From Bilabrum cf. latius (lineage: Eukaryota > Bigyra: Bicosoecida > Bigyra > Bicosoecida), in contig OZ237744.1 in NCBI GenBank assembly GCA_965178125.1, positions 310,001-374,000 on the forward strand: DNA of 64,000 nucleotides, written 5' to 3'. A program made the position numbers and the translations under genes. Numbering within the stretch: the first letter of the stretch is position 1; every line of letters starts with the position of its first letter. Under the pieces are notes generated by a model that saw nothing but the letters and a program-made list of their open reading frames with translations, ran no database searches and was not told the DNA's origin. Positions 37,440 through 49,600 of the stretch are shown here, piece by piece.

Positions 37440-37868
37440 TCCGGCAGTTGAGCAGAAGCAGCAGCAGCAGCTGCCGGTCGGGCGCTCGCCGGCATGCCTC
37501 CTATCGCCCGAGTTCCACAGTGTGCACGAGCGCGTGCATCTGGTACCAACCACAAGTTGGTTGCGAATTGGCCTTATGTCTACTAGTAGGCTTGCACAGA
37601 CAATAAATTGACTAGAAGGGGGGGTCCTACTAGATCTAGTACCGGTACACTCCTGTTCCTGCCAGGTGCTGCCCACGGGCTACAGCAACCGCGGTGGTGA
37701 CGTCGTGGGGAAATTGCCGCGACTACCAGGCGCTTTGGATTGGATCATGCGATCTCCATTGTTGAACAGGATACTTGAACAGACTTTACCTGTTACTGCC
37801 AGTGAGGCCGTAGGTCTCCTCGCGACGACAAGCCAAGCCACGGCATACAGTGGCACGATGTTGCAGTC
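37440..37868. other. Convergent spacer between the DUF98 and LYR genes
   Basis: No supported gene. It contains an 8-G run near 37618-37625 and several TAG/CTAG tetramers near 37575-37640, and presumably holds both 3' UTRs. Confidence 0.6.
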
Positions 37869-38273
37869 TCAGTCTCTGGCCCACGGCCAACCCTGCCCCA
37901 CTGCGGAAGAATTATTATCAGAATCATTCCCCATTTCGCTGGCACTATCAGCATGGTTTGATCCCTCTTTGCCAAATGCATCGCCCCAAGCTGTGTCCAT
38001 TGATTCCGCTGTTAAACGGGTTGATGCGAATCCAACTTGTCGGCGAAGTATCCCGAGCTGCTACGCCCCAATTGCCATGCAATCCTTTATCTTCTAAGGA
38101 TCTCGTAGGTGCCTGTTTTCTTCGAAGCGTGTCCGAACGTGCTGTACTGCATGCTTACGAGCCTCTGTATCGAGCGACTGAGCAGCTCGCAAGAAATCCC
38201 TGTACAGACGCACTGCTTTGGCCTTGGATAAAAAGAAAGAGAGGCCCAGGCCGTCCTTAGGTAGCCTGGGCAT
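37869..38273 (-). CDS. LYR-motif (LYRM2-like) mitochondrial protein, 134 aa
   Basis: LYR-motif proteins are small mitochondrial assembly or Fe-S accessory factors that bind acyl carrier protein. Seen: KAVRLYRDFLRAAQSL with the LYR tripeptide and downstream Phe, then HVRTRFEENRHLRDPQRI and DCMAIGAQQLGILRRQ, a three-helix pattern closest to LYRM2. Two in-frame TAG codons (38096-38094 and 38063-38061) fall inside this conserved block, where Gln is an acceptable residue. The last about 55 residues are an Asn/Asp/Ser-rich tail not found in short LYRM2 proteins. ATG 38273 is chosen because the frame upstream of it has no nearer ATG. The stop is TGA 37871-37869. The acyl-CoA dehydrogenase gene starts only 109 bp away in the opposite direction, so two mitochondrial genes appear to share a promoter region. 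Confidence 0.82.
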
Positions 38274-38382
38274 CGCAGATTTGGCGTATGAAAAAAGCAC
38301 CACGCATCAATTCGATCGGAGCTTATCTATGCCTCACACTCAAACAAAGAAAGGCCGACAGTATCCGAGACCCCTGTAGACT

Positions 38383-40043
38383 ATGTTGGCCCGTCTTTCA
38401 TCTCGAGTTTCGCGCGGTGCTTCACGCATGACTAAGAGTCTTGCAATGGCAAGCTCAGCTGGCTCGTCCAGGCGCTTCATTTCGTTTGATCTGACGGAAG
38501 ACTAGCGAGCTCTGCAAAACACGGCTAGGGAGTTCGCTTTGAAGGAGATGATCCCGGTCGAGCGCAAGTACGACGAGTCTATGGAGTACCCTCTTGATGT
38601 TTTTGACAAGGCATGGGAGCTTGGTCTCGTGAACTCCCACATTCCCGAGGTCAGAACCGAATCCAGTCGTTGCCAATCGGCCACATCAATCACGACACTT
38701 CGCCTAGTTTGTAGCCCATTGTATCGTTGCTGTGCTCGACTTCTACGCAGGACTGTGGAGGACTTGGATTGCATTCTCTTGAGGGTGTGATCATTGGCGA
38801 GGAGATGGCATACGGGTGCACTGGCATGATGACTGCCATTGAGGCCAACTCGCTGGTGAGAGCGAGCAAAGGAGCGACATCGCCGAGCATTGGAGCGCTC
38901 GGTCGTTTGTCGTATCGTATTTTTTGAGGCACTATCCCAAACTTAAACCTCTTTAGGCGCCCGAGCCTTTCTGCTGGATCTTCGTGCTTCTTCTATGCTG
39001 CCACTTGCTCGCCCGCTCGCAGGCAGAAGCCCCTTTGATCGTCGCCGGCAGCGACGCTCTCAAGAAGAAATACCTCGGCAAGATGACCGAGGAGCCCTTC
39101 CAGGCCGCATACTGCGTCACCGAGCCCCAGGCAGGCTCCGACGTGGCAGGCACCAAGACCCACGCCAAGAAGGTCGGCGACAAGTGGGTCCTGAACGGGA
39201 ACAAGATGTGGATCACCAACGGCGGGGCACCCAGGGTAGACTGGTACTTTGTCATGGCAAAGACCGACGAGTCTGCCAACGCCGGGTCTGCCTTCACCGG
39301 ATTCATCGTGGACGCCAACAGCCCGGGGATCACCTAGGGCAAGAAGGAGATCAACATGGGCCAGAGGTGCAGCGACACCCGCGCCATCTTCTTCGAGGAC
39401 GTGGAGATTCCCGATGAGAACCGCGTCGGAGACGTGGGATTCGGATTCAAGGTGGCCATGAAGGCCTTCGACTTCACCAGGCCCCCGTGAGGCATTTTTG
39501 TGTGTCCGATCGGAGCTAGTCGGTTGCCCAATTCGCCTCGTCTCCAAGGCACAGTCTGCATGATTGGCCCCCCAGCCCCCTCTCCGCTGTACGCCGCCCT
39601 CTATATTCGTCCGCAGTGTCGCCGCCGGTGCCGTGGGTCTCTCCCGCCGCGCTCTCGACGAGGCCATCAAGTACTCCCTCGAGAGGAAGACCTTCGGGAA
39701 GCCCATCGCGGCCCACCAGGCCATCAGCTTCAAGATCGCCGACCTGGCCACTGAGATTGAGGCCGCTCGCCTGCTCACCTACAAGTCGGCTTCCCTCGTG
39801 GACAACGGCAAGCGCAACACGCACGTGGCCTCTATGGCCAAGCGGTTCGCTGGCGATCTCGTGCAGAAGGCTACGTACGAGGCCATCCAGGTCTTCGGTG
39901 GTGCCGGGTTCAACACCGAGTACCCCGTGGAGAAGCTGTACCGCGACGCCCGCATCTACGCGCTGTACGAGGGCACGTCCGAGATCCAGAAGGTCATCAT
40001 CAGCCGCGATATTCTGGGCAACCCCGACCTCGTCACCCCGTGA
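38383..40043 (+). CDS. ACADM: Mitochondrial medium-chain acyl-CoA dehydrogenase, 420 aa, three introns
   Basis: FAD-dependent dehydrogenase for the first step of fatty-acid beta-oxidation. Exons: 38383-38649, 38751-38855, 39023-39486 and 39617-40043; introns are 101, 167 and 130 bp, all GT-AG. The spliced length of 420 aa matches human ACADM (421). The N-terminus is Arg/Ser-rich without acidic residues ([20 protein letters not shown]), a mitochondrial presequence. Family blocks are nearly unbroken: [85 protein letters not shown], and [12 protein letters not shown] with the catalytic Glu. TAG 38503 aligns with a Gln of the human TEQQ block; TAG 39335 lies in GIT-x-GKKE, a variable position. 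The stop is TGA. Confidence 0.96.
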
Positions 40044-40377
40044 AGAAGGGAAAGCGTGATTTGATTGATAGAGTTCTTGCGTTTGAGTGAGGCGCAGGGC
40101 GAGTGGAAGACCAAGGGGTTCCAACTTGCGGTAGACGGTGCAGTTGGAGGTCTGCAGTTCTCGTGCGTCTTGGTACGTGTTCTCTCCAAAAGCTCCGCCA
40201 CTAGCACATGCCAACTAGTATCCGCATACAGACGACTCACCACTCGCACTCCGCTGGACTTCCTATCCTCTGCTCTGATCACCAGAGCAGGCAGCGGAAC
40301 CTCGACCCGCGCAGGTGCTCCAGCTGCCCATTGGCACGCAAATTCGACGAGACATACGTCTTAAGCGGCATGAACTA
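40044..40377. other. Spacer between ACADM and PP2C genes
   Basis: No supported gene. It presumably holds the ACADM 3' UTR and the PP2C promoter. Frame 40378 onward is open for some codons upstream, so a longer PP2C N-terminus is not excluded. Confidence 0.5.
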
Positions 40378-43300
40378 ATGGAAGATTGTGTACGATAGGC
40401 CATAAATGCCCCAAACGACCTAGACAGCATGCCTAGCGTTTGCAGGGGGCTTGCATAGAAGTTGGTTTTAAACGGTTTACCTCTTCGAGCTAGCCAAGTT
40501 GTCCCTCTATTTGCCGAAGACGAGCCTCTAGCTAATGCAATATTAAGGTCTTTAGACAGCTCGGGTGGCAGTGCCGCGACTGCGCCAACTCTGCTGGCTT
40601 CAGTGCAACTGGCCGTTGCCGACGTTCAAGAAATCGCAAGCAAGATGGGCGCAATGTGGCCGTGCGTGCTCGCAATTGTTACCTCGGAATACAATGCAGA
40701 ATCTAGATTACTTCAGCTGCTGCGAGATGCTGGTCTTTCAATGACAGGGTAGGGTGCTGGAGGGTACGTTTTGTCGCTCCATGCGTTCAAGCCCGGCTTT
40801 CCTCCACTGCTAGTCAGCAGAGGCAATGTAGGTGGAAACGGTGCAGCGGTGTCGAAGCTTGATCCAATGAATTGTTCTGGTAGCCGTGGGGTGGACCTTC
40901 ATAAGCATGTAGCAATCCGTGCGAGCCAGCCAAAGCCGGCTGGGGATACTGGCAGGCTGCAATCGTGGCAACGCTTGGAACCGCCATAGCTTGCGGTTGA
41001 ATCAAGCGGGATACTCAGTTCGCAGCAGCCACCCAGCGTGTACGCCAGCGTGTCGCCGAGCAACGACCCGATCGAGGATGCTCACTTCACGTTCTTTGAG
41101 CCGAGGTCGCGGTGCACGGTCGTGGGCGTTCTGGACGGGCACGGGGGCGACCACTGCGCCGATTTCGTGCGGCAAACACTCCCGCCCTTGTTGGCCACGC
41201 ATCTTCACAGGCTCGGACCGGCTCCTGCAGCGACTGTGACTGGGGCAGTGGCAGGGGCTAGCGACTCGGCTTTTCGAAGCGCGCCGTCGCCGTCCATGAC
41301 CTTGGCGTAGTGGCTGGAATCGATTCGCAAGAGCCTCATGCACGCGTTCGTGGAAGTGGATTTACTGTTCCGCAAGTCGCTCGCGGCGCCCGTTCGGAAG
41401 AACAACTCCAGGGGCCGCATACTGGGATGCCACTACAACGCGGGCGCCTGCGGGCTAGTGGTGGTGCTCGGGGGCGGGCATGCTGTCAGCGCCAATGTGG
41501 GCGACAGTAGGGCCGTGATGGGGTCTGCCGTGCCTATTGCCGGCTCCCCTAGTAGCAGTAGCAGCAATGCCAGGAGTGCTGAGGGCCTCCATGCAGCCTC
41601 GTCCTCGTCGGGTATGCAGGCTTCATCTACTGGTAGTGTTGCGCTTGCTCCGTCTGCGTCTCCTCCAGGTGCCGATAGCAACCTGCCCAGTCCAGTGGAA
41701 CCCGAGTGCGAGATGCTTTGCCCTACCGGACTGACCAATGAGGAGTACGCTATCCTTGCTGGGGTCAATCCAGTCAGGGTGAGGCCCAAGCCACTCACCA
41801 CCGACCACAACTGCAGGAATCCACAGGAGCGAGCAGCCGTATTTCGGCGAACCACAGACCCAATCCCGTTTCGAAACAGGCCAATTGTATCAGCTTCCAA
41901 GCAGCGCGGATCACAGGCAGCTAGATCTACAGCGGTGAGCCCGGCCGTGGCCTCGGTGCCGCCTCAGCATCGGGCCTCCAAGTAGGCAGGCAAGCCAGAC
42001 AGCAAGCATTCGCCCAGCGCTGTATTGCCGGTGCCTGCACCTGCATCTAGCAGCTAGGAGGCTCCAGGGCGGCTAGAGGGGCAGTCAGCAGCTATGGCAT
42101 CCGAGGAATTTTCGGGGCGGAGCGCCGACGAGAACACGGATGAGGCGCTGTCGATGGAGGCAAGCGCACTCTCTCTCGACCTCGACCTGGATCCACCCGA
42201 GCTGAACGATGGGCGTCACTTGGGCGGCAGAGGCGGTACTGTGTAGGCCGCGGTTGAACCCTCGTCGCCAAATTCCGGGCCTGCAGCCGCGAAGACTGCG
42301 GGAGCTGGTGCCTCATCGTCCGGCAGCCATCTTGGAGCATCGTCTGGCAGAGGGCACTCGAAGCCAGCAACTGCGGCCCGCTCCGAGTTGAAGCCAGCCA
42401 GGGGAGGGCTACAAGTGTAGTCCTCGGCGGGGGCTATCCAGTCGTCTTCGTCATCCATAAAGGCCGCATCGTCCGCCCGATCGACCCGCCCGTCAGCGCA
42501 AGGCCAGGCATTCGACCGGCTCGCGGGAGTAATGATGGTCACTCGGGCGTTCGGAAATGCGTTTCTCAAGTGGCCAGGGTACTCCGTGGGGCCCTTCAGT
42601 GACCACCTTCCGTACCTCACTGCGCTGCCTGAGGTAACAGTGACGAAATTGAGCCCCGTTGACCTATTTCTAGTGGTTGCTTGCGATGGCGTGTGGGAAA
42701 ACGTGTCCAACCAGCAGGTAGTCAACGCGGTCACCGGCCGGCTGTACGTCGAGCACTGTTCTCGTCGAGCTGCCGCGGAGTACGCTTGGCTTAGCAGGCT
42801 AGACGCTGCCGCGGCAAGATCTTCCTCCTCGTCCAATGCATCGTCGCCACAGTCAGTCGAGGCCGAAGCAGAGCTGAACGCAGGTGCTGCACCTGGCACA
42901 GTCGGTGCAGTTGGTCGTGCTCCAATAGCAGGAGTGAAACGGGCCCGCGACTCCAGTAAGTCTTTGGAGGACTGCCACCTAGCCGTGCCCCAGCTGCCTG
43001 GATTGCCAGTGTAGTTGGCATCTGGTACGAGTGCCCCAGTTGCGGTATCCGAGTCGGTTGTGCAGCGAACCATAGCTCCTTTCTCTGCATTTCCCGTGGT
43101 CTCAGCCGAGATTCCACGCAGTAGAATGCAGGTAGTCTCACATGCGAGCGGTGTCCTGTAGGGATATCATTCTGTTACCCCGAGCGCGGAATCCTCCAAC
43201 CAGCAGCGACCTGTCAGTGCTGCTGCAACCTCATCCTCATCATCATCATCTGCCTCAAGTACAGAGACCTCACCTCGGAAGTCAAGGCGAGAGGCAAGCA

Positions 43301-44379
43301 CAGGCACCGGCACGGCAAGGGGTTGCTTGACGGAGTACCAGATGACGGCATCGCTCGCCTCTAGACTCGCACCTCGCCTGGGCTGGGCCGAGAGCCTCGA
43401 CCACCGATCGCATGGGACCAAGGCCACGATCGATCTGGCCAACACACGAGATGCCCAGCACCCCGGCATTGAAATGGCCAGGCTAGAATCAATGCGAGTG
43501 AAGCACGTTTGTGGCAAGGGCGCAGGCAAGCCCACAGCTGGTAATCGTGCAACGAAGGGACGCTCTCCATACTCCAGCCCTTCCTCTCCCAAACACCACG
43601 GCAGCCATGACGGCGCTCATGACAGGCCGCCCTTTATGAGACCCAGATCTGGCCTGCAGCTGCGGCGCGTAGATTCCGCGAGCTCGGCGACGTCTCCCAC
43701 TGTTGACGGGTCAGGGGATGCAAAAGGGGCCAGCCAGCCCTCGCCCGATTCTGGAACTTACGCCACTAGAGGTGGTAAATATGGCAACTCTTCGATTGGA
43801 AGCGACACTAGATCTGGTGGTAGAAGCAGTGGGCGAGGCGGACCGGTTGCTGCGAGTGGGAGCGGCAGCAGCAGTGCGCATGCACCGATGGGCGGCAGCC
43901 GTGGGGCTGCAAGCAGCGAGATTCCACCGGCTTCATCGCATGCGTTGCAGCGGCTCGCCTGGCTCCACTTCGGACAGGAGGCGCTGCCCGCCTTGTACGA
44001 CGGCCGTGCCGGTGACTGTGCCCCAGCAGTCACCGGAAATGCAGCGTGGCGCCGCCGTCTTCTGGACCCTCGCTTGAATGATCCGGCCGCGAGAGTCGTC
44101 GGGGCTGCTCTTGTTCGGTCTTCGCAGCGGAGGAAGCAGCCGATGAAGGTTCGGGCGCTCCTCCGCGTGCCTCCGGGTAAGAAACGGAGGCAGATGGTCG
44201 ATGATGTGACATGCATTGTTGTGATGCTGCCGGGTGCCGATGAGTTGCTCACGCCGCGCTGGTCCGCGACGAGCACGATGGTGCAACCGGGTGGTGGCAA
44301 CAGTGAGCTGCAACCCAGCGGTCCGAGCGATTCACCTGTGCGATGGCATAAACGAGCGAAGATTGTAACCGAAAACTGA
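40378..44379 (+). CDS. PP2C (PPM)-type protein phosphatase with large insertions, 1333 aa
   Basis: Metal-dependent Ser/Thr phosphatase. Single exon, interrupted only by TAG, stop TGA 44377-44379. Core motifs: NDPIEDAHF, VVGVLDGHGGDHCADF (metal ligand D253), AGACGLVVV, AVSANVGDSRAV, TTDHNCRNPQE, MMVTRAFGNAFLKW, DLFLVVACDGVWENVSNQQ (D770), and the terminal metal block DDVTCIVVML (D1275-D1276). A PP2C domain normally spans about 280 residues; here it spans over 1000. Ser/Ala/Gly-rich insertions sit after the GDSR block and between VWENVSNQQ and DDVTCIVV. The N-terminal about 200 residues have no recognised domain. ATG 40378 is the most upstream convenient Met; ATG 40429 is an alternative. Confidence 0.9.
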
Positions 44380-44437
44380 GAATGGATGTCAACTTTCGTC
44401 GGTTTCGACTACACTTCTTTGCTCGGCGATTCGCGGC

Positions 44438-44683
44438 ATGCTTTTATTGCTACTGCATAATTTTGTAGTTCATGCCATGCTGGCCTGTGGCGACCGAAGC
44501 AGAGTCGAGGCAGCCGCGGCAAGCGGGATAGCAAGAGGCATAGAGCACATGCTTCGCATTGCAGACAAGAACATCAATGATGCTGCCGCTGTGCTCCTCG
44601 GGGATCTCGAGGGCAGCCTGAGCAGCGAGGAGACCGCCACGCTGTCGGTTCTCACTCGCCTAGTGGCCCTGCGTGGTGCCTGA
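44438..44683 (+). CDS. Small hypothetical protein, 81 aa
   Basis: An ATG-to-TGA frame 58 bp after the PP2C stop, without TAG. After a hydrophobic N-terminus (MLLLLLHNFVVHAML) it has helical, amphipathic composition (ARGIEHMLRIADKNINDAAA, then SSEETATLSVLTRLVAL). I do not recognise it. It could be a short independent gene or the last exon of a gene whose first part I have missed. Support is only the coding-like composition. Confidence 0.35.
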   Translation: MLLLLLHNFVVHAMLACGDRSRVEAAAASGIARGIEHMLRIADKNINDAAAVLLGDLEGSLSSEETATLSVLTRLVALRGA

Positions 44684-45317
44684 GCGTGGCGTGATTCTGC
44701 GTGGTTGTACCCACAGATTTAGTTGATTCGTTGAATTCTCCGTCTAGCTTCTGCAACATGCAATCAAATGCAGGTACAAGACCGCTTCTTCTGCGAAGCG
44801 GCAGCAACACGGTCGCCCTGCGTCCAGGGCGAAGCAACCTCCTCAAGGCACTGCACCATGCCCTCCACCAAATTGCAACGTAATGCAAAGCACCACACCA
44901 TGCATGCATTCAAATGCTATAAGGTATAATTGCAAGAGCACAAACCTGCGATCCCTGCTTGGAGTCGTCGTTGCATCGCCACGTACAAGCCCTCGTTGCC
45001 GATGATCACGTACAAGGCGCTCTGCTCACACTATCGCTACCCAAACATATATATAGATACAAGTAAAGGCAGCTGCTCGGCACCAACACCCGAGTTTTCG
45101 AACGAGGCCCACGCCTGCCACGCGCCGACCCCACTACCTCCGTGCGTTCTGCTTTGAGATCGGGCAAGGCCTTTTCATGCCCGTCCACCTCACTTTATTG
45201 GGACTGTTCGTTGATTGTATCATTTATCTTCTTGGCACTTTGCAGGTCAGTGTCTGTCCTGTCTAAGCTGGCGACACGAACACAGCTCACGATCGAGAGA
45301 CTGGGAGCGCAGCAAGC
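44684..45317. other. Convergent spacer before the TEX47-like gene
   Basis: I see no supported gene or RNA. It includes an AT-rich stretch near 45045-45065 (catatatatag). Short frames on both strands lack recognisable content. Confidence 0.5.
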
Positions 45318-46055
45318 TCAGAAGCTCGGGGGTGGCAGGGCCGATTCCATGAACGTCTTGACGGCCATGGGGCGATCATAGATACTGAGGTACTCGTCAG
45401 CACTCGCAGCCTTGTTCATCCTGGCGAGCCTGACCGCCACTGAATCAGGGGGCAGCATAGAAACGTGCTTGCTCTGCGCGCTGTCCCCGAACGCATCGAA
45501 TTCGTGGTCTGAGGCCGAGAGCGGCGGAGCATGCTTGGATAGTTCCAAGATTCGTCGGTAGACGGACCAGCAGGCTGGCGCAGGGTCCTCTGCATTGAAT
45601 GGCACTTCGCCGTACGCTCCAGGCGAGATTGAGGTCGCAATCGTGACTAGCCTGCCAAACAGGGGCAACGGACTGTCCTCAGTCGATGCAAGAATTCGAA
45701 CACTCTTAAACAATGTGAGAGTGTCCTCAGAATCTCCCCCAGCAGCCTTTGCCTTGTCGTCGTCTCCTCGTGTGTGTTTCTGGATAGCACGAACGAGGGA
45801 CACTACAGCCTCTGGCTGGCCATCCACCAACTAAAGCATGGAATTTTGCTGAACAAGAAGCAACCCGGTAAAGTGAGAATCTCGCTCTCGCTCTTCGTCT
45901 ATGAATGAATCAAAGAAAGCACTCAAGTGGTCCTGTGCGCCAGGCGCAAGCTCTGCGACCAGTAGCACGCGCGAATAGCTAACAACTTGCATCTCCTACG
46001 TCGCCACGCGATCCACAATTGATTTCATCAAATGGCCTGATGTTCCGACATCCAT
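45318..46055 (-). CDS. TEX47/BLUF-like domain protein, about 245 aa (start uncertain)
   Basis: The central block reads SYSRVLLVAELAP, HLSAFFDSF, HFTGLLLVQQNSMLQLVDG, VVSLVRAIQKH, and later VRILASTEDSPLPLFGRL. This follows the BLUF-fold pattern (TGLLL, a hydrophobic strand, VDG/LEG, helix) as degenerated in TEX47, a sperm/flagellum-associated protein. The flavin-binding residues of photoactive BLUF proteins are not evident, so light sensing is not claimed. TAG codons lie at 45998-45996 and 45833-45831; the stop is TGA 45320-45318. The frame stays open far upstream, through sequence that does not look coding. I chose ATG 46055; ATG 46028 or 45992 would also keep the domain. Confidence 0.6.
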
Positions 46056-46647
46056 ATTTGGGCAGTGCGTCCAAAGAGTGGGGAATTCCGTCGTCAACGG
46101 ACAATGCGACAAACCGGAACTGTGGTTCGGTATTGGCACGCAAGGGTTTGGGTTAGTTATGGACTTTTGGTGGACGTAATGCAAAGATTTCCGTCCGATC
46201 GACGGATCTGCGAAGACATCTGAGTACTAGTGGGCTCTACCAAGCTATGCGATGGAGGGAGCCCTTTGCCGACGTGTCCGTGAGCCTCCCCTCCCCCACT
46301 GGCCTTCCAACCCATCCCTTCGTGTCTCCCGCACTGAACAAATATAGCGCTCAGAACTCATAGCTTGTATTTTTAGCTGCATTTGCAGTGGCACAGTCCA
46401 AAGCAGCTGATGTAGAGGTAGGACTAGCACTCCCAGCGGTGGGGCAGGAAGTGCAGCAGAGACAAGGGCATGTCATAAGACGCTGGTTGTTGGGACCCGC
46501 AGCTGTATGACAGAACTGAGGAGGTGGTGTCAATCGTTGCGCCAACGGCTTGGCCATGGACCGCGTGCATTCAGCGGAGGGGGGGTGACGAAGGGTCGCG
46601 AGACGCTAATAGCAGGATGAAGAAGGGCGCGACACGAGACATGGCCG
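46056..46647. other. Divergent spacer between the TEX47-like and histidine kinase genes
   Basis: About 590 bp with no supported gene. It should contain both promoters; no recognisable element was found, and the GAACGTTC palindrome is absent. Confidence 0.5.
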
Positions 46648-49600
46648 ATGAACGGTACGTACTACCAAACCGTCATTTGATGAGACGTTAGCAGCCCTTG
46701 CAAATACGGGCTGTGCTTAACCACTCTATTACTACCCGAGCAAATGCTGCTGAAACCACCCGAGCAAATGCTGCGCAAGAGGCGCGGGGATAGGTGACGG
46801 CCAGCTTGCTGCTGCAGTTGGTCGCAAACTTGGCAACCAAGAGTGGAAGCCAGTTTTAATTCCAAGTTTGTTTGATATAAACAAGCGAAGCACGACAGCG
46901 ATAGACGACGATATCGACACGAGTATCTGTGAAGCATTCTCTGCCACCCAGCAGAAAAGGATCGCGGCAGCCCGTTCTGGACTGTGTCGGAGGTGTTCGA
47001 GGATGCTGCAAACTGAAGTGGCAGCAGACAAACAAAGAGGCGAGCACCACGTATGTACAATATACGGGGGTAATTCAGGTTGCTGGCTTATTGCTGTTGC
47101 CTCTGGATGCCTGTTGGTGTCCGTAATCATTACAATGGCATCGGTTCGGGAGCAAAGGCTCCGACTGCTTGATTCCTTTGAAGCGACAGCCCAGCTTCGG
47201 GTTAGCACGGAGATGCAAGCATTCCATGACCACTTTCCTGAAGTGGATACTTTGAGGGTTGCCCTCGGCGGGGAAGCCCAGGCAACGTAGCCGTTTGGCT
47301 GTCGACCTCTCACAAGTGAGAGTGTGGCCGATCGCATCACAAAAAGTAATCCTGGAAGCGTTTCGGGAGTAGGATTCGCTAAAGAGGTAGATAGAGTGCA
47401 TCTAGGCCCATTGGCGGATATTCTTGCACGAGAGTACGCGAACAGCACCAGGTTCAAGTTTTGCTCACTACGAGCCATCGGGACACGGGGCCTGCTGCCT
47501 CTCTCTGCCGCTAACCAAACTCAAATTCGGCCTCGCCGCGCCCTTCCTCTTACTATGGTTGGAGACTTCAACGGTTCCACAGCAAACGTGATCGGTCTGG
47601 ACCTGTCAACAAATCTGCCTCGGTACCAAGCCATGGAGGCTGCTGCCCTTGCAAACAGGATCGCCGTCACGAGACCGCTACAGCTTGCCTCTCGAACAGG
47701 GCTAACTCGAGGCGTATTGGTCACTGCGCCTGTGTACTCTACTTTGGGTACGCGGAGCGGCGATCGGCTGGTGAACCTTCCTGATGGGATCGACGTCCAA
47801 GCCCGGGCTGGTGACGAAGTGCCAGGCATCAACCGTATCACCGGAGACTAGAGGCGGGTTCAGCAGGAGCAGTACACACACAACGCGAGCGATCCGTGCG
47901 GAGAGGCCTTCAGGGCCGTGTGCCTGCCCTTCACCTCTGCAGAAGACGCGCTGGCTGCCTACAACCAGAGCCTCATCGACGTGCAAGAGGGCAGGAGGGA
48001 GCACCCCCTGGAGCCGTGCAGCAGCAGGTGCGTGAACGGGCATCTGTTTCGGGGCCACGCAGTGGCTATCTTCTTCTTTGCAGCTATATCCAAGGAAGCA
48101 GATCTGGTACGTGACCTTGAGTCTCCGGTTGCCCTCTACAGCGAAGACGTGACCGATTTGGTATTAGAGGCCCAGGAGAGGCTGAGCGATGGAGCGGGTG
48201 GATTGACGGGGGAAAGAGAGAGGGAATACGACGATTATGCGTATGCCGTCGCAACACCGTAGTTTTAGGAGCTGAGTCGCGTGTCCTTGTTCGACTTGTT
48301 TTCTGCGGGCACTAAGAATGATGCAACAATGCTGACAAGACACGACGTCTCTGCGGGGCTGGGCTAGTTCTAGTACGCCCTTAACGATGCCAGCAAGTTA
48401 CAGGACCCTGCATCGGATGAAACTCAAGAGCAAGTGCTAGGATTTGTGCATGGACGCGCCTCAGGGAGCACGCGGGAGGTGCTGGGGTACCTTGTTCCGG
48501 TGGGCAACAGGGTGTGGTCCATCCACGTGGCGGTGACGGACGAATTCTTCCAGAGCCATAGCACATCAGCAGTATTGATTCCCATTGTATTCGGGGGCCT
48601 AATGACGGTTGCAGTAACAGCCTTAGTCGCTGTGGGCTTCGCAGCAACAAGAGCTTAGCAACTGCGAGACAACCGAGAACGGTCTGAGCAGAAAGCTAGG
48701 TTCGAGGCTGCCTAGAAAGCCCACGAGATTATGGTGTCCTTCGTGGTACACGAACAGCGAAATCCCCTGCATCTGTGCAGTGGTAGCCTAAGCATGCTAA
48801 AAGAGGCCTCAGTCAGTGTGGGCAATGCCACTAAACGAGCCATGGCCGTGCTTGAAGGGGCTCTTGTGGAAAACATGAAGGTGTCAACACAGTGTCAGAT
48901 AGTGGCTCATCACTTACTGCAAGCTGCGGAGGTAAATGACAGGTCTGGGATACAAAGTGACGGTACTGCTGCTGCTGCTAGTGGGTCAGACCCTCGACTT
49001 GTAGAACAGGTGAAAGCGCTGCAAGCTCTAGGATCAGCTAAACGAAGTCTGCATGCCGGGCACCAGAAGTTGGAGGGAGCCGCGCACCTGCTTAAGTCCG
49101 TATAGGACCAAATTAAGGCCAATGATGGCGATTTGAGCGTCATCCACCAGGGCACAGAGACACTACACCGGCTAGTGAACGACCTGCTTGACCTCAGCAG
49201 GCTGCATCAGGGCAAGCTGCCCATCGCTCCCGCGCCCATTGACCCACGCAAGCTAATTGCGACAGTGGCTTCGAGTCATCAATCCTTTGCAGAAGTCCCT
49301 TTGCGCTTCAACGTTTCTGCTTCTGTACCTCTGGTGATCGTGGCAGATGAGCTCAGAATCACCCAGATCCTCGCAAAGTGAGCTATAATTGTATCTGAAC
49401 TACAGGCATTGCCACTTGATTTCTCACCGTTTAGTACCTTCTTGCTTGACCTCTCATCATGTATACAACTTGCCTACGCAGTGGCCTGACGAATGCGGCC
49501 AAGTTCTGCAGGAAAGGGTATATTCTCGTGGACTTGCGAGTGGAGATGAGGCCAATGAGTAGGCCTGTCGCGGAGGAAGACATTCAGTCAAGCAGGCTGG

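Noticed and set aside
37850-38260. A 136-codon plus-strand ORF over the LYR gene.
   Set aside because: It is the shadow of the LYR protein, whose conserved LYR block and TGA stop are on the minus strand.
46056-46430. Long open frame upstream of the TEX47-like domain as coding.
   Set aside because: Open only because of chance; composition is not coding-like and no homology is visible, so the start was placed downstream.
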